Source of the DNA: Diplonema japonicum
Taxonomy: Eukaryota; Euglenozoa; Diplonemea; Diplonemida; Diplonemidae
Direction of reading: 5' to 3'
Length of the DNA stretch: 64,000 bases
Assembly (NCBI GenBank): GCA_964019335.1
Contig: OZ025685.1
Location: forward strand, 124,001 to 188,000
The notes under the pieces are model-generated. The model was given only the letters and a program-made list of their open reading frames with translations. It was not told the origin of the DNA and searched no databases. A program made the position numbers and the translations under genes. Positions 1 to 10,853 of the stretch are shown here, piece after piece (positions within the stretch are counted from its first letter, which is position 1; the number at the start of each line of letters is the position of its first letter).

Positions 1-428
1 ATGGCCCGTGGTCCCAAGAAGCACATGAAGCGCCTTGCCGCTCCCAAGGTATTCCAAAAAAAAAAAAAAAATAAAAATAAAAATAAAAACTGTAAACAAA
101 CTCAAAACACAGCATTGGATGGTTGACAAGTTGTTGGGGGTGTTCGCACCTAAGTCCCGCCCCGGGGCGCACAAGGTAATGAATTAAAAAAAAAAAAGAA
201 AAAAAAAGAAGAAGAAAAAAATATATATAGGGCCGTGAGTCCCTTCCCCTGATCCTGATCCTCAGGAACAGGCTGAGGTTCGCCCTGACCAGGGGTGAGG
301 CGATGATGATCACGAAGCAGAGGCTTGTGGAGGTTGACAGGAGGGTGAAGGTGGACCCCAAGACCCCTGTTGGGTTCATGGACATCCTCACCATCCCCAA
401 GACCCAGGAGAACGTATGGATGAAAATT

Positions 429-459
<31 letters not shown>

Positions 460-986
460 ATAAACAGTTCCGTGTGTCCTACGACGTTAAGGGAAGGTTC
501 GTGCTGCAGAAGATCAGCGACGAAGACGCCCAGAGCAAGCTTCTGAAGGTTAAGAAGGTGTTCACTCAGAACGGGAACATCCCTGCCATTGCCACCCACG
601 ACGGCCGTACCCTGAGGTACGTTGACCCCCTTGTGAAGGTGGGTGACACCGTGACCCTTGACCTCACCACTGGGAGGGTGGTCGACTTCATCAAGTTCAA
701 GACTGGCGTCACCGTCATGGTCACTGGAGGAGCCAACACTGGCCGTGTTGGTAACGTTGTTGATGTGGAGAAGCACCCTGGGTCCTTCGACATCGTTCAC
801 GTAAAGGACTTCAACGGCAACACCTTCGCCACCCGTATTGCTAACATCTTCATCATCGGACGCGCGGATGCTGCTTCCATCGAGCTCCCCAAGGCCCGCG
901 GTGTGCGCGTGCCCCTCACCCAGGACAGGGAGCTGAAGATCGCCAGCCACGCCAAGTCCAAGTCCGGCAAGAGCAAGCGCAACTGA
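1..986 (+). CDS. RPS4: 40S ribosomal protein S4 (eS4), four exons
   Basis: Structural protein of the small ribosomal subunit. The coding sequence begins at base 1 (MARGPKKHMKRLAAPK) and is joined from exons 1-48, 113-175, 231-413 and 468-986, giving about 270 residues, close to the usual 263. All three introns are GT-AG (64, 55 and 54 nt), contain A-runs, and join in frame. The spliced product follows eS4 throughout: HWMVDKLLGVFAP near the N-terminus, LPLILILRNRL, GFMDILTIPKT, FRVSYDVKGRF, MVTGGANTGRVG (KOW-like), HPGSFDIVHVKD, and a basic tail ending KSKSGKSKRN. The 5' UTR lies outside the window. Identity is essentially certain. The intron junctions are inferred from family alignment. Confidence 0.96.
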
Positions 987-1242
987 GAATCGGACTGTTT
1001 CGTGAGCGAATTATAAAAAAAAAAAAGGGAGTTGAGGAAAGGTTGGACGATTTTTTTTTTTCTTTTCCATCCTTTTTTTTGCGTTTTCTTATTCATTTTT
1101 TTTATGTTCGTCAAAAAAAAAGTGGGGGGGGGAAAGATAATCAAATTTTTCTATTTTTTTTTCTTTTTATTTCCCCCCCAAACATTCCCCCCCCCCCCCC
1201 CCCCCTTCATTTCTTCAAAAAAAAACCCTTAACAGGTGACAC

Positions 1243-1878
1243 ATGGGGCGCCTAGCCCAACCCGCAAACCCCAAGGGGCTGTGTGTGTTCGACATTGATG
1301 CAACTCTGACTTCACACGCAAAGGCTGATGCAAAAACATGTGGGGTGGACAGAATGCCAGCGGGACCCGTATGCAAGTCATGCATTGGACAGAGCCCAGC
1401 ATGGAAGGCGGAACAAACAGGCACACGAGACAGCTTTCCTGCTGCATACGGCAAACAGGCAATAAAACAGTGCCTGAGCAGCGGGTACGCTGTGGGCCTC
1501 GCAACGGCTAGATCTTGTACAGGGGACACGCTGAAGGCACGATTACATTGGCTGGATCAGATGGGAATGCCGAAAGGTTCCGTGGTCACAGCGGCAGGAA
1601 CTCCTGGCCCTGCTGTGGGGTGCGCACCTCACTCAGCTCCTGCGAATAAGCTTCACAAGTCCGGCAGTATAAACCGACTTATGGCTCAATATCGTGTCAC
1701 CCCCAAGCGAACGGTCTTTTTTGATGATTCTTCTGCCGCGCTCAGTGCCGCCAAGCGTGCCATCCCAGGGCTGCACACGCAACAAGCGTCTTCAAATTGC
1801 AAAGGTGAATGGTGTGCCTCAGCTTGCGGGCTCACCAAAGCAGAATTCACAAAAGGGTTTCATAAAACAAAGCATTAG
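1243..1878 (+). CDS. HAD-superfamily hydrolase/phosphatase
   Basis: Small 211-residue hydrolase of the haloacid dehalogenase fold. Motif I is FDIDATLT at about residues 17-24, with the DxDxT nucleophile and acid/base aspartates. The late acidic motif is VFFDDSSAALSAAK at about 157-170, so both ends of the active site are present. Several cysteines are scattered through the protein, with a Cys pair near the C-terminus. Family members dephosphorylate small metabolites or proteins; the substrate cannot be read here. The ATG at 1243 is chosen because an acceptor-like cttaacag sits 8 nt upstream, after a long C-run, which looks like a trans-splice site. There is no signal peptide or membrane segment. 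Confidence 0.75.
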   Translation: MGRLAQPANPKGLCVFDIDATLTSHAKADAKTCGVDRMPAGPVCKSCIGQSPAWKAEQTGTRDSFPAAYGKQAIKQCLSSGYAVGLATARSCTGDTLKARLHWLDQMGMPKGSVVTAAGTPGPAVGCAPHSAPANKLHKSGSINRLMAQYRVTPKRTVFFDDSSAALSAAKRAIPGLHTQQASSNCKGEWCASACGLTKAEFTKGFHKTKH

Positions 1879-2308
1879 AAAAATAATAAGAAGAAAGAGG
1901 GAAAAAAAAAAGAAAAAAAAGAGAAAAAAAAAGTAAAAGAGGAAGGAGGAGGAGAATAGGGAAAGTAGAAGAAGAAGAAGAATAAAAAGCTCTCCGGAAA
2001 TTACACGTATCGGAGATTTCTCAATTCCCTCCTTCTTTTTTTTTCCCCCTCTTTTTTTCTTTTTCTTTTTCTTTTTTTTCCTTTTTTATAGATCTTGATT
2101 CTTAAACTTTCGTTAGTTACACGCACGTCATCGTGGTGGGGGGAATAGTTGGGGAATAGTTTTCCTTTTTTTTTTCTCTTTTTTTTTTCTTCTTTTTTTT
2201 CTGTTGAAGTACGTAAATCTCCGTTTTTTTTTATAAAAGAAAAAAAAAAAAAAAAGGTGGTTCAAAAAAAAAAAAAAAAAAAAAGAGGGAAAAAAAAAGA
2301 GGGGGGAT
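1879..2308. other. intergenic, A- and T-homopolymer rich
   Basis: No gene seen. The stretch moves from purine-rich (A/G) sequence after the HAD gene to T-rich sequence, then to two A-runs directly before the next start codon. Apparent reading frames here encode only Lys or Phe runs. Confidence 0.7.
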
Positions 2309-4044
2309 ATGAGTGACACAACGATGGAAGCCATCGCAAAGGTGCCGGCCGTTGCACCAGTACAGCCGATGCCTCCACAGCTGCCGATGACTGCTGGGCA
2401 GATTGCCTTTATGATGGCGTACCCTTGCGCGGTGATGTTGTGGCTGTACTCCGAGTACCTGAAGAGGATGGCGGCACAGAAGGACCCCGGGAGCGGACCT
2501 GATGACGAAATCCCCGACGCGGCAAAGGAGAAGCAAGAAGAGAAGGCAGTAAAGGAGGAGAAACCGGTCGTGAGCCTGTTCTCCATGCAGAACCCGGTTA
2601 CAGATCTCATGCTTTTGAAACCCGACGCACTTATCTCAAGCAACGGGAGTCTCGAGGCCATAGCCGAATTCGGAATGCATCTCCTTTTCTACTTCGTGTC
2701 TGACAGAACCGACTTGTTCCCCTCACCATCGACAAAACACTACAGCAGAGATGTATTTTGGTTCATTTACCTCCTTCTTGTTTTTTACAGTGTCGCGACA
2801 TCATTGGGGAAGACGGCAACGAACAACTACCTCAACCGTGACCAGACGGAGGAATGGAAAGGATGGATGCAGTGCTTGTTCTTGATGTACCACTACTTCG
2901 AAGCCTCTGAGCAGTACAACTCGATCAGAATTTACATCGCAGCTTACGTGTGGATGACAGGGTTCGGGAACTTTTCATTCTACTACGTCAGAAAGGACTT
3001 CTCTGCATCGAGGTTCTTCCAGATGCTTTGGAGGCTCAACTTCCTTGTATTCTGGGTGTGTGTTGTGATGGGCAACGATTATATGTTATACTACATCTGC
3101 CCCATGCACACAATCTGGACGATCGCTGTGTACATCGTACTTCTCGTTGGGAAGGATTACAACACGAACCAGTACGTCATCGCTGCTAAGGTTGTCGGGT
3201 CCATCGTTATTGTTGGTTTTATGTGGTCGTCTGTTGATGTTTTCTACACTATTTGGGGACCGACAACATCTTTCCTTGGTTATGTGAACCCCATGTATCC
3301 CAAAGGTAATGATAAGGTGGTGGGTGGGACGAATCCGTTGTACGAGTGGTGGTTCCGATCTGGGCTGGACAGATACGTCTGGGTTTTCGGGATGGTCTGC
3401 GCCAATCTTCACCCCAACACCGAAGGGTTGTTGAAGTACATGGATGGACTCCCGCTTGTTCCCAGATGGACTCTCCGCGGTCTTGTGCTTGCTGTGCTTG
3501 GTGGTCTAGGTTTGTGGTGGTATATAAACGTGTTCACCTTGGCCAAGACTGATTACAATCAGATGCACCCTTACACGTCATGGATCCCAATCTTTATTTT
3601 TATTATTCTTCGTAACTTGACGCCTACCCTTCGGGACTACTCCGTACACTTTTTCGCCTGGTTGGGGAAGATCACTCTCGAGACGTACATCGGTCAGTTC
3701 CACATCTGGCTGCATACTGGGATTGACAACGGCCAGCCGAAGACCTTGTTCACCATTGTGCCGGGATATCCTGTATGATTTGAGGGGGGGGGAGAATTTT
3801 TTTTTTAAATTTTTTTTTTCAGTTGGTCAACTTCCTTGTGTGCACGCCGGTTTACATCTGGGTCTCGTACAGACTTTTCCATCTTACCAATGTTTTGAAG
3901 AGCAACATATTGCCTTCTGGGGTATTGTTGGGGGGGGGAGGAAAAAAAAAAAAAAAAAAAAAAAAGGATGAGAGAACGTTGTACCGGAATTTGATGCTGG
4001 TACCGTGTGTCTGGATTCCGTTTTACATCGCTGGTATTTACTAA
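2309..4044 (+). CDS. CAS1-domain multi-pass acyltransferase (CASD1/Cas1p-like)
   Basis: Integral membrane O-acetyltransferase resembling the C-terminal domain of sialate O-acetyltransferase CASD1 and fungal Cas1p, which acetylate glycans in the Golgi. Exons 2309-3772, 3823-3921 and 3967-4044 give 546 residues. Introns of 50 and 45 nt are GT-AG; the second is an in-frame multiple of three with an A-run. Diagnostic motifs: LNRDQTEEWKGWMQCLFLMYHYF (about residues 173-195, the conserved R/N-QTEEWKGWMQ block) and LGKITLETYIGQFHIWL near 455-471. About ten hydrophobic segments follow an N-terminal TM and a charged linker. The lumenal SGNH catalytic domain of CASD1 is absent, so this is the membrane domain alone. 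The acceptor substrate is unknown. Confidence 0.85.
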
Positions 4045-4888
4045 AGTTTTTTTTTTTTTTTTAAAATAAACATAAAAAAATAAATTTATTAAAAAAAAAA
4101 AAAAAAAAAGGCCGTCTGATCAAAGAACTGTACTGATGAGGGGCGCTGGTGAATTTAAAAATTTTAAAAAAAAATGAATTTAGATCATACCTCATCCTCC
4201 CCCCCCTGTCTTTGAAGCCTGTGATGTGGTGCTGGGAGTGTGCAAAGTCTCGGTCGAATTAAAAAGGGGGAGAGGAAAAAAAACTTTAAAAAAAAAAGAA
4301 GGAAAAAACAAAAGAAACAAAAGATCCTAGATTTTCTATTGGTTTTTTTTTCATCTTTATTTTTATTATTTTTTTTTTTGTGGTTTTTTTTTTTCTTTCT
4401 CTCCCTTAACTTTACATCACTCCTCTCGCCTACCTCTCCCTTGGCAATTTCAGGTGTATCAAATAATGTAAGAGGGAAAAAAAAAAAAAAGAAAAAAAAA
4501 AAGGGGGAGTCGAAATATGTCCCAAGTTAGAGGGGAAAAGTTTTTATGGGGGGAGATCTTTTTGAAGAAAAGGAAAAAACGAAGAACAGAGAAGTATAGG
4601 GCGCCTACTGGTCCCTCCCCTCCGTTGACCCAACATTTATTTAGGGTTTTTTTTGCACCCCCCCCCCCTGCAATGCTTACTTTGTGGTGAATTTGGAACC
4701 AGCAATGTGAAAATCAATAAAGAACACTATTTATTTCTCCACTCCACCCCTTTTTTTTTTGTCGAAAGAAAAAAAAAAAAAAAAAAAAGAAGAAAAAGAG
4801 GAATTCGTCCCATTTTACTGTGAGCAAACATTTCAACAACAAGGGTTATATGCTTGAGCTGGAAGGTTTTATCAAGTGCCAAGCAAAG

Positions 4889-4931
<43 letters not shown>

Positions 4932-5427
4932 ACAAACCAAACAAACTCGAAATAAAGCTTTTCATCCAACTCGGTGATTCCCTTGCTGCATTTGTTACCC
5001 TTACAGCCTCTCTCCGTGCCTCGATAGAGGAATTCATGGTTTTTCTTTCCTTCCTTCTTCTTTCCGCTTAAAAAAAAAAAAAAAAAAAAAAAAAAGACAG
5101 GGGGGACGGAGAGATATTCATTTTTTTTATTCCCCCCCCTTTTTTTCCCCCAGCCCCTCGCCCCATTTTTTTTTGTTCTCTTTTTTCAGCCCTCGTTGGG
5201 CGTAATCAGGTCTTTCTTTTTCTTTTTCTTTTTTTTTTTTACCGGTAGGGACAACGGGGGAACTGAGAAGAAAAAAGTTTGCGATACAGGTGCTGATCGT
5301 TTTTTTTTTTTTTTTTTCCCCGTATTTATCAGCGGTATCTCACTCTTTTTTTATAACAACTCCAGAGTTTTTATCGGGGACTAATCACTGGTTTGCTGGC
5401 AGGCAAACAAGTGGAGCACCTCTAGTT

Positions 5428-5459
<32 letters not shown>

Positions 5460-6173
5460 CTCGCTTTTCATTCTTCTTTTTTTTTCTCCCCCCCCTTCCT
5501 ATTCATACCCCGAAGCAACGGAACTGTCCTCTAGAAAATGAAGAAAAAACTATTTTTTTTTCTCTTTCCTGCGTACGGGTCATTTGGGGTGATGACACCA
5601 TAAAGTGTAGAAGTAGACAAACCAGTTCTACAATAAAAATATAAACAAAAAAAGAAGAATGTGAGAAAAGGAGAAATATTACTGGATGTGTCTCGAGTAC
5701 TCCCCCCCCCCCCCCCCCCCCCCTTCCTCATTTCTGCTTCTTTTTTTTTTCGAAGCATGCTTTCTTCGTTGTTGCAGAGTTGTCTCTTAAGAAAAGATTT
5801 TTTCCTCCATCTTGTTTTTTTTGTTTTTATTTTTTTTTTATTCTCCCCTCACCACCGCCCTTCCCCCTCTTTCAACAAAATGGTGTTCCCCCCCCCCTCT
5901 TTTTTTTCCTCGACAAATAATTTTGCGATTTTCAAGCAAGGCAGTGATTTGCCCGTTTTTCTTGAGGAGTAGATCTGAGAGTTTCTCAAATCCGCTCACT
6001 CACTTATTTCCCCGAGGGGGGGGGTTACCGAAAGAGCTTTCCTCCCCGGTTTTACTCTGGTGATCAGGCTCGTTGTTTGACAACAGAAATTCCCCAAATG
6101 ATTTAAAAAAAAAAAGAAAGGGGGGTAAAAAAAAAATAGAGGGAAACATATAAAAAAAAAAAAAAAAAAGAAA
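4045..6173. other. 2.1-kb gene-poor stretch, homopolymer rich
   Basis: No gene I can support. It contains A-runs up to about 45 nt (near 4888-4930), several T-runs of 20-35 nt and a C-run near 5701-5722. Short non-repetitive islands at about 4600-4740, 4800-4870, 4930-5065 and 5535-5640 could hide small exons or RNA genes, but I recognise nothing. The sequence acagagaag at about 4586 recalls U6 snRNA but lacks the following conserved bases. Confidence 0.5.
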
Positions 6174-7172
6174 ATGCCCCCAACACCGAAAGACGTCGAC
6201 GCAGCCCTGGGAAGAGTGAGCGCACACGTCAAGCACACCCCATTGTTGGAGAGCGAAGAAATAAACAAAATATGCAAATGCAGAGTGCTGCTCAAGGCGG
6301 AGTGTTTGCAGGAGCCGGGCTCCTTCAAAATCAGAGGCGCTGTCAACAGGATTCTACTGCTGAACGACACGGAAAGGGAAAAGGGCGTCGTAGCCTTCTC
6401 ATCAGGCAATTTCGGGAAGGGACTAGCATGCGCTGCCAAGAGGCTCCAGGTCCCATGCTCTGTTGTAGTCCCCGCCGACGCTCCGGAACGGAAAAAAAAC
6501 GGCATCAAAAATTTTGGTGCAACTGTTATCGAAAGCCCCATTCTTGAAGGTGAGAACCGCGAGGTGACAGCCGCACGGGTGGCCGATAATACCTCTCGTG
6601 AGCAGGGGATGACGCTGCTGCATCCTTTTGAGGACCACGATGTGATTGCAGGGCAGGGCACGGCTGGGTTGGAAATCATCTCGGACTTGAAAGCGAAGGG
6701 AGTTACCCCCACAGCCATTGTCATCCCTGCAGGGGGTGGTGGCTTGTCTGCTGGATGCAACCTGGCCTTCTCGCAGCACCTCCCCGACGTGACCACCTTC
6801 ATAGTCGAACCAGAGCACTACAATGACCATCAGAAATCGCTTCTTTCGGGCGAACGCGAGCGTGTCCCCCCTGGTGCTCCTTACACCGTCTGCGACGCCC
6901 TGCAAGCCGTCTCTCCTGGTGCAAACACCTTCCCCATTAACAAGGCCCGTGTCAAGGCAGGCCTTGCAGTCACCGACGAAGAGGTCACCGCTGCGCAAAA
7001 TCTTGCCGAAACGCATCTCGGTATCAGATTGGAACCCAGCGGGGCATGCTCCCTGGCGGCTGTCCTGGCGCGGGCACAGCCCCTCTCTCTCACCACAACT
7101 GACGTTGTCGTTGTGATAGGATCGGGCGGCGACCCGCTTCACGAACCCAAACCTGACGTAGTGTTCGCGTGA
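6174..7172 (+). CDS. serine racemase / threonine dehydratase-like PLP enzyme
   Basis: Fold-type II PLP enzyme of 332 residues, about the size of eukaryotic serine racemases and short (non-regulated) threonine ammonia-lyases. The N-terminal half has HTPLLES, then GSFKIRGA at about residues 49-56, whose Lys forms the Schiff base with PLP. FSSGNFGKGLA follows at about 74-84, equivalent to SSGNHAQG, with an unusual Phe-Gly-Lys in place of His-Ala-Gln. The phosphate-binding glycine loop is PAGGGGLSAG at about 182-191. The C-terminal IGSGGDP matches the G-GG-N/D ring-nitrogen loop. No ACT regulatory domain is present. Likely cytosolic; reaction either racemisation or deamination of Ser/Thr. The start follows an A-rich leader. 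Confidence 0.87.
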   Translation: MPPTPKDVDAALGRVSAHVKHTPLLESEEINKICKCRVLLKAECLQEPGSFKIRGAVNRILLLNDTEREKGVVAFSSGNFGKGLACAAKRLQVPCSVVVPADAPERKKNGIKNFGATVIESPILEGENREVTAARVADNTSREQGMTLLHPFEDHDVIAGQGTAGLEIISDLKAKGVTPTAIVIPAGGGGLSAGCNLAFSQHLPDVTTFIVEPEHYNDHQKSLLSGERERVPPGAPYTVCDALQAVSPGANTFPINKARVKAGLAVTDEEVTAAQNLAETHLGIRLEPSGACSLAAVLARAQPLSLTTTDVVVVIGSGGDPLHEPKPDVVFA

Positions 7173-8009
7173 TCTTGTAGTTGTTTTTATTTTATTAAGG
7201 GTGGTCCTCAAGTGGGATTCGCCCTTAAACATCGACTTTTATTTTTTTCCTCCCTTTATTGTGTTACAAAAAATAGCTATTTACTGCCAACAAGTAATGA
7301 CTTTACCGTTACCTCGAGGTCGGTAAAGCATTACTTGGCGGTAGGTAAGTGGTTTTATTTCGCGACACTCTGAAATTACTTCACCACGAGGGGCACAACA
7401 GGGTGACAAGGGGTACAACAAGAGAGGGGTTACAAAGGTTACAATACAAGTTGTTTTTCCTCCTTTTGTTGACTAAGAGCTGCCGCTGTCGCTGGCATTG
7501 CCACTGTCACCATCTCTAATCAGGCCTTCCCATACCTAGCGCGGCCGCTGGCTCCTTTTTTTCTGCTGCTTCGGTATTTTGAAGTCTTTTGGGGAGCTTG
7601 GGTAAGCTGACTAAGTTACCCTTACCCACAGAAGAGTTACCCACAGAAACTGGGAACAAGGCCTAGCCAAAAGTGGGCAAATTGGGAGGAAAAAGTAGTC
7701 CAACTTGGAACTGAGCCGAGGCAAAAGTTGGCCAATTGAGCTGAACCTGGGGGGAAATAGCAAACTGAGAGGAAAAAGTAGCCCCACTGGGAACCGAACC
7801 GAGGCAAAAATTGGCCTACCGAGGCATATTATTTAACGGAAACCCCCTATTACTTCACGGAAAACAGGCCATTATTTCACCGTGAAGTAATGAGATTTAG
7901 CGTGAAGTAATGGGCCCCCCAGTGCGTGAAGTAATTTCTGAAGAGTGAAATAAAAAAAAAAAAATAAATAAAAAAAAATAAAAAAGCACCAAAGGTACAC
8001 GTCGGCAGC
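7173..8009. repeat. non-coding repeat region with fold-back and TTACTTCAC motifs
   Basis: No gene. From about 7268 an aatagctattt terminus is followed by an inverted repeat (about 7275-7350, arms near actgccaacaagtaatg / cattacttggcggta). From about 7840 to 7950 there are five short elements reading TTACTTCAC, ATTTCACC or their complement GTGAAGTAAT. The same terminus and motifs occur in the elements near 22560, 26600-27514 and 47808-49535, so this is probably a decayed non-autonomous member of that family. It ends about 60 nt before the kinase start codon. Confidence 0.55.
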
Positions 8010-10853
8010 ATGAGCAACCTCGTGCAGAAGGACATTGAGTATCTGCATTCCATAAGGGTATGGGAGGTCCTGGACGTGTGCACGCGAAGCATCCTCCAGA
8101 CCCGCCCGACCAGCGTGCAGGACGCGTGCTATGTTATACATGAAGAGTCGGCCAATTACTACTCTGACCTCTTCGAGGGCGAGGATGAAGAAGAAGAAGA
8201 GGAAGAATCAGAAGAGGTGGAAGTGGAGGAGGACGACGAGCTGCTGTGCGGACTGCAACGAGGTGCCGTGATCGGAGAGGGCTCATACGGGAAGGTGTAC
8301 AAGGCTCTAGACCACTCAGGTACGGTGTACGCTGTAAAGGTGATGAAGATGAAGGGCGCAGTGGAGGGCTTCTCAGACGAGTACGAGACTTTGAAACAGC
8401 TGACACACCGTAACGTAGTCCGCGTGCTAGACTTCAAGATGAGCACAGGGCGGGCCGAGATCGTCATGTCCTTCTGGACGCAAGGGTGCGTCGCACACCA
8501 GATCAAGGAATACGGCGCCCTCCCGCACTACACCGTTCGCAAGTACGCCATTCAAGTCCTCCAAGGCCTTGACTACCTACACTCTTGCAAGGTGCTCCAT
8601 AGGGACATCAAACCGCAGAACATGCTGGTCGATACAATAGGCTACGTTGCCCTCACGGACTTCGGCTTTGCCATCTGCGATTACAACCCTGACACGGAAT
8701 CTACCACAGGGACCATTGTCGGGACGCCTCCTTACCTATCACCGAGCATCGTCGCAAGCGGTACATACAGCATACAGTCCGACTTTTGGGCATTTGGATG
8801 CAGCATTCTGGAGATGGCGACTGCAAAGCAAGCATGGTCCTCAGCACCTTACGGCGAGCGGCACTCTGGACAATGGTGCGTCTCGGACTACATCAACACC
8901 ATCAGCGATTCCACTTCTAAGAAGAGAACGCCTTTAGATCACGCCGAACTCAAAGGCCTCTCGGACAGCTTCGTGCAGTTCATGCGTCTGTGTTTTGTAG
9001 CCGATGAGGAGAAACTCTCGCACATCCACCTACGGTCGCACCCCTTCATTGCAGGGAGTGTGACGCTGCACTTCTCAAGATGCGTCGAAGAGAAGGTGCC
9101 GATGTACAAGTACAACGAATCAGTAGCGTTGTCGGGGGAGGTGACGGTGTATCTGTCAGCGTACAGCTCCTTGAAAACGGAGCAAGAACGCGATGGCATC
9201 GTAAGCAACATCCTAGAGGGGGCACTGGCGCATGCCAGTCCCTTCTCGAGGCTCGACATTCGCCGCAAGGGTGAAGGCAGTGGGTACAACAACGCATCCC
9301 TTGACAGCAACAGGATGTACGCGCATCGCAAGAGGCCAGCGCACACGCTTTTGTCGCTGCTTGGCAGGACATTAAACAGGGTCATGATCGAACCAGGGCT
9401 CCCGCACATCGAGCTCACGTCGAGCCTTTTGAACACAGTTGCGGACACAGTGGAGATTAAGATATCTGCGGAGACTATTGATGCCACTTCGCTCATGGAA
9501 TTCGAGCAGGGGGTTTCACAGGACATGAACTTCGATGGCGACCCCTCCTCCGATGGGCCGTCAGCTGCTGATGTCTACGGCGACGGCGTGTTCCAAGTCA
9601 CTGTGGGGGAGTTGAAGAGGCTCGCACGGTCCACACAGATCAGTACCACAGCCACCATCCCCAAGACTTTCTTCTCTGGTCTTGTGGAGTTCACTAGCCA
9701 ACCTGCTCACCAGCTGTTTTGGTCCGCCCATCGTGCCACGCCCCTCATCAACATCGGGGACGCGGCAGAGGACAACGAACTCGGTGAGTTACTCGAAGCG
9801 GAGATCAGGCAAGCGAACGAGAAAATTGCTGAACTGCACGCCATGCCCGAAACCGCGAACACCAAATGGGAGCTGAAGAAATGGACGGACAGGAAGATGA
9901 AGTCGTTGTCGCATTTGGCCATAGTGACCTCCCCAGAGTCACCCCGTGGTGGAACGTTTAACAAGTTCAGAGGTCTAATTGAGAATTTTGCGGCATGGCG
10001 GCAGCATGTGTACCTTTTCCCGTACGACGCGGGCTTTAGCAGCGCCGCTGATGCGAAGGCAGCACTTGACCAGTCGCTCACGGAGCTGGGGACAGGTGTT
10101 TGCGTGTCGCAGCAGGGCTTCTTCCTTGTGGACGGGTGTGACGGGAACCACAACCAGCTCACGAAAAAAACCCCGCAACCGGTAACCTTTTTACTGGCAA
10201 CGGGGCTCGACTTCAGCAAGGCTAGCACCACGCAGCGCGAGGCTTCGAAGTATTTCAAAAGAAGACACACCTCCCATAACCCGTGGGAGTGGAAGAGTTT
10301 TCAGCCCGCAGCGACAAACCGCCTGAAGGAGCGGCTGAAGGGGTTATATAAAGTGATCTTCACGTGCGCAAAAGACAATGGAGTGCGGAACCTATCGATG
10401 CTGTCGATGGGGTTGGGGCTGTTCCTCTCGAACGTGCACGATGATGACAAGGAAGGGGTCCGTGAAGCGTATTTCAGGGCGCAGTTCGAGCTTCTCTGCG
10501 AGATCGACTGGGGGTTCACTGGATACTATCTAAACCCAGGCCCTGCAACGCAAAAGGAAACTGCCATCAAGATCCTAGAGGAGGTGCTGCTCGGAGGCGA
10601 TGGTCTAGACCGATCCTACTTATCATGTGATGTCATATTCCACAACTGTGATGCGAAGTTCCTCGCTGCCGAGCTCTCGAAACGGCGCATGAATGCTGCT
10701 ATGTTGTCGCCCTCCGACTGCGCCTCCGTCACTCTAGGCCAGATCGGCACCTTCTGGGAGACAGGCCGGGGCAACCTCTACAGCGGTGAGGAAGACTTTG
10801 TCTCCCACACAACAGGCGTCCTCGCCCGCGAGGGCATCTCCGACGTGTGGTAG
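8010..10853 (+). CDS. serine/threonine protein kinase with RIIa-like N-terminus and large unknown C-terminal region
   Basis: 947-residue intronless protein. Residues about 3-40 (VQKDIEYLHSIRVWEVLDVC and the LLQTRP-like stretch after it) resemble the RIIa/Dpy-30 docking-dimerisation fold found in flagellar proteins. An acidic Glu-rich linker follows (about 55-75). The kinase domain spans about 85-350 with GEGSYGKVYK (P-loop), YAVKVM (ATP Lys), HRDIKPQN (catalytic loop), DFGFA (Mg loop) and TPPYLSPS (APE region), so it should be active. Its style is closest to STE/NEK-like kinases. Residues 400-947 match nothing I recognise. The extreme C-terminus (LGQIGTFWETGRGNLYSGEE onwards) is compact and enzyme-like. 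The start lies immediately after repeat DNA. Confidence 0.85.
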   Translation: MSNLVQKDIEYLHSIRVWEVLDVCTRSILQTRPTSVQDACYVIHEESANYYSDLFEGEDEEEEEEESEEVEVEEDDELLCGLQRGAVIGEGSYGKVYKALDHSGTVYAVKVMKMKGAVEGFSDEYETLKQLTHRNVVRVLDFKMSTGRAEIVMSFWTQGCVAHQIKEYGALPHYTVRKYAIQVLQGLDYLHSCKVLHRDIKPQNMLVDTIGYVALTDFGFAICDYNPDTESTTGTIVGTPPYLSPSIVASGTYSIQSDFWAFGCSILEMATAKQAWSSAPYGERHSGQWCVSDYINTISDSTSKKRTPLDHAELKGLSDSFVQFMRLCFVADEEKLSHIHLRSHPFIAGSVTLHFSRCVEEKVPMYKYNESVALSGEVTVYLSAYSSLKTEQERDGIVSNILEGALAHASPFSRLDIRRKGEGSGYNNASLDSNRMYAHRKRPAHTLLSLLGRTLNRVMIEPGLPHIELTSSLLNTVADTVEIKISAETIDATSLMEFEQGVSQDMNFDGDPSSDGPSAADVYGDGVFQVTVGELKRLARSTQISTTATIPKTFFSGLVEFTSQPAHQLFWSAHRATPLINIGDAAEDNELGELLEAEIRQANEKIAELHAMPETANTKWELKKWTDRKMKSLSHLAIVTSPESPRGGTFNKFRGLIENFAAWRQHVYLFPYDAGFSSAADAKAALDQSLTELGTGVCVSQQGFFLVDGCDGNHNQLTKKTPQPVTFLLATGLDFSKASTTQREASKYFKRRHTSHNPWEWKSFQPAATNRLKERLKGLYKVIFTCAKDNGVRNLSMLSMGLGLFLSNVHDDDKEGVREAYFRAQFELLCEIDWGFTGYYLNPGPATQKETAIKILEEVLLGGDGLDRSYLSCDVIFHNCDAKFLAAELSKRRMNAAMLSPSDCASVTLGQIGTFWETGRGNLYSGEEDFVSHTTGVLAREGISDVW

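Noticed and set aside
150-950. 266-residue frame on the - strand over rpS4
   Set aside because: Antisense shadow of the spliced rpS4 exons, and it crosses introns.
4586-4610. acagagaag followed by tataggg, like the U6 snRNA ACAGAGA region
   Set aside because: The downstream AGC triad and internal stem-loop bases of U6 are missing, and no Pol III context is seen. Probably chance.
4800-5065. Possible two-exon gene (FNNKGYMLELEGFIKCQAK ... LFIQLGDSLAAFVTLTASLR)
   Set aside because: Split by a 45-nt A-run, no homology, and plausible frames exist on both strands. Not enough to call a gene.
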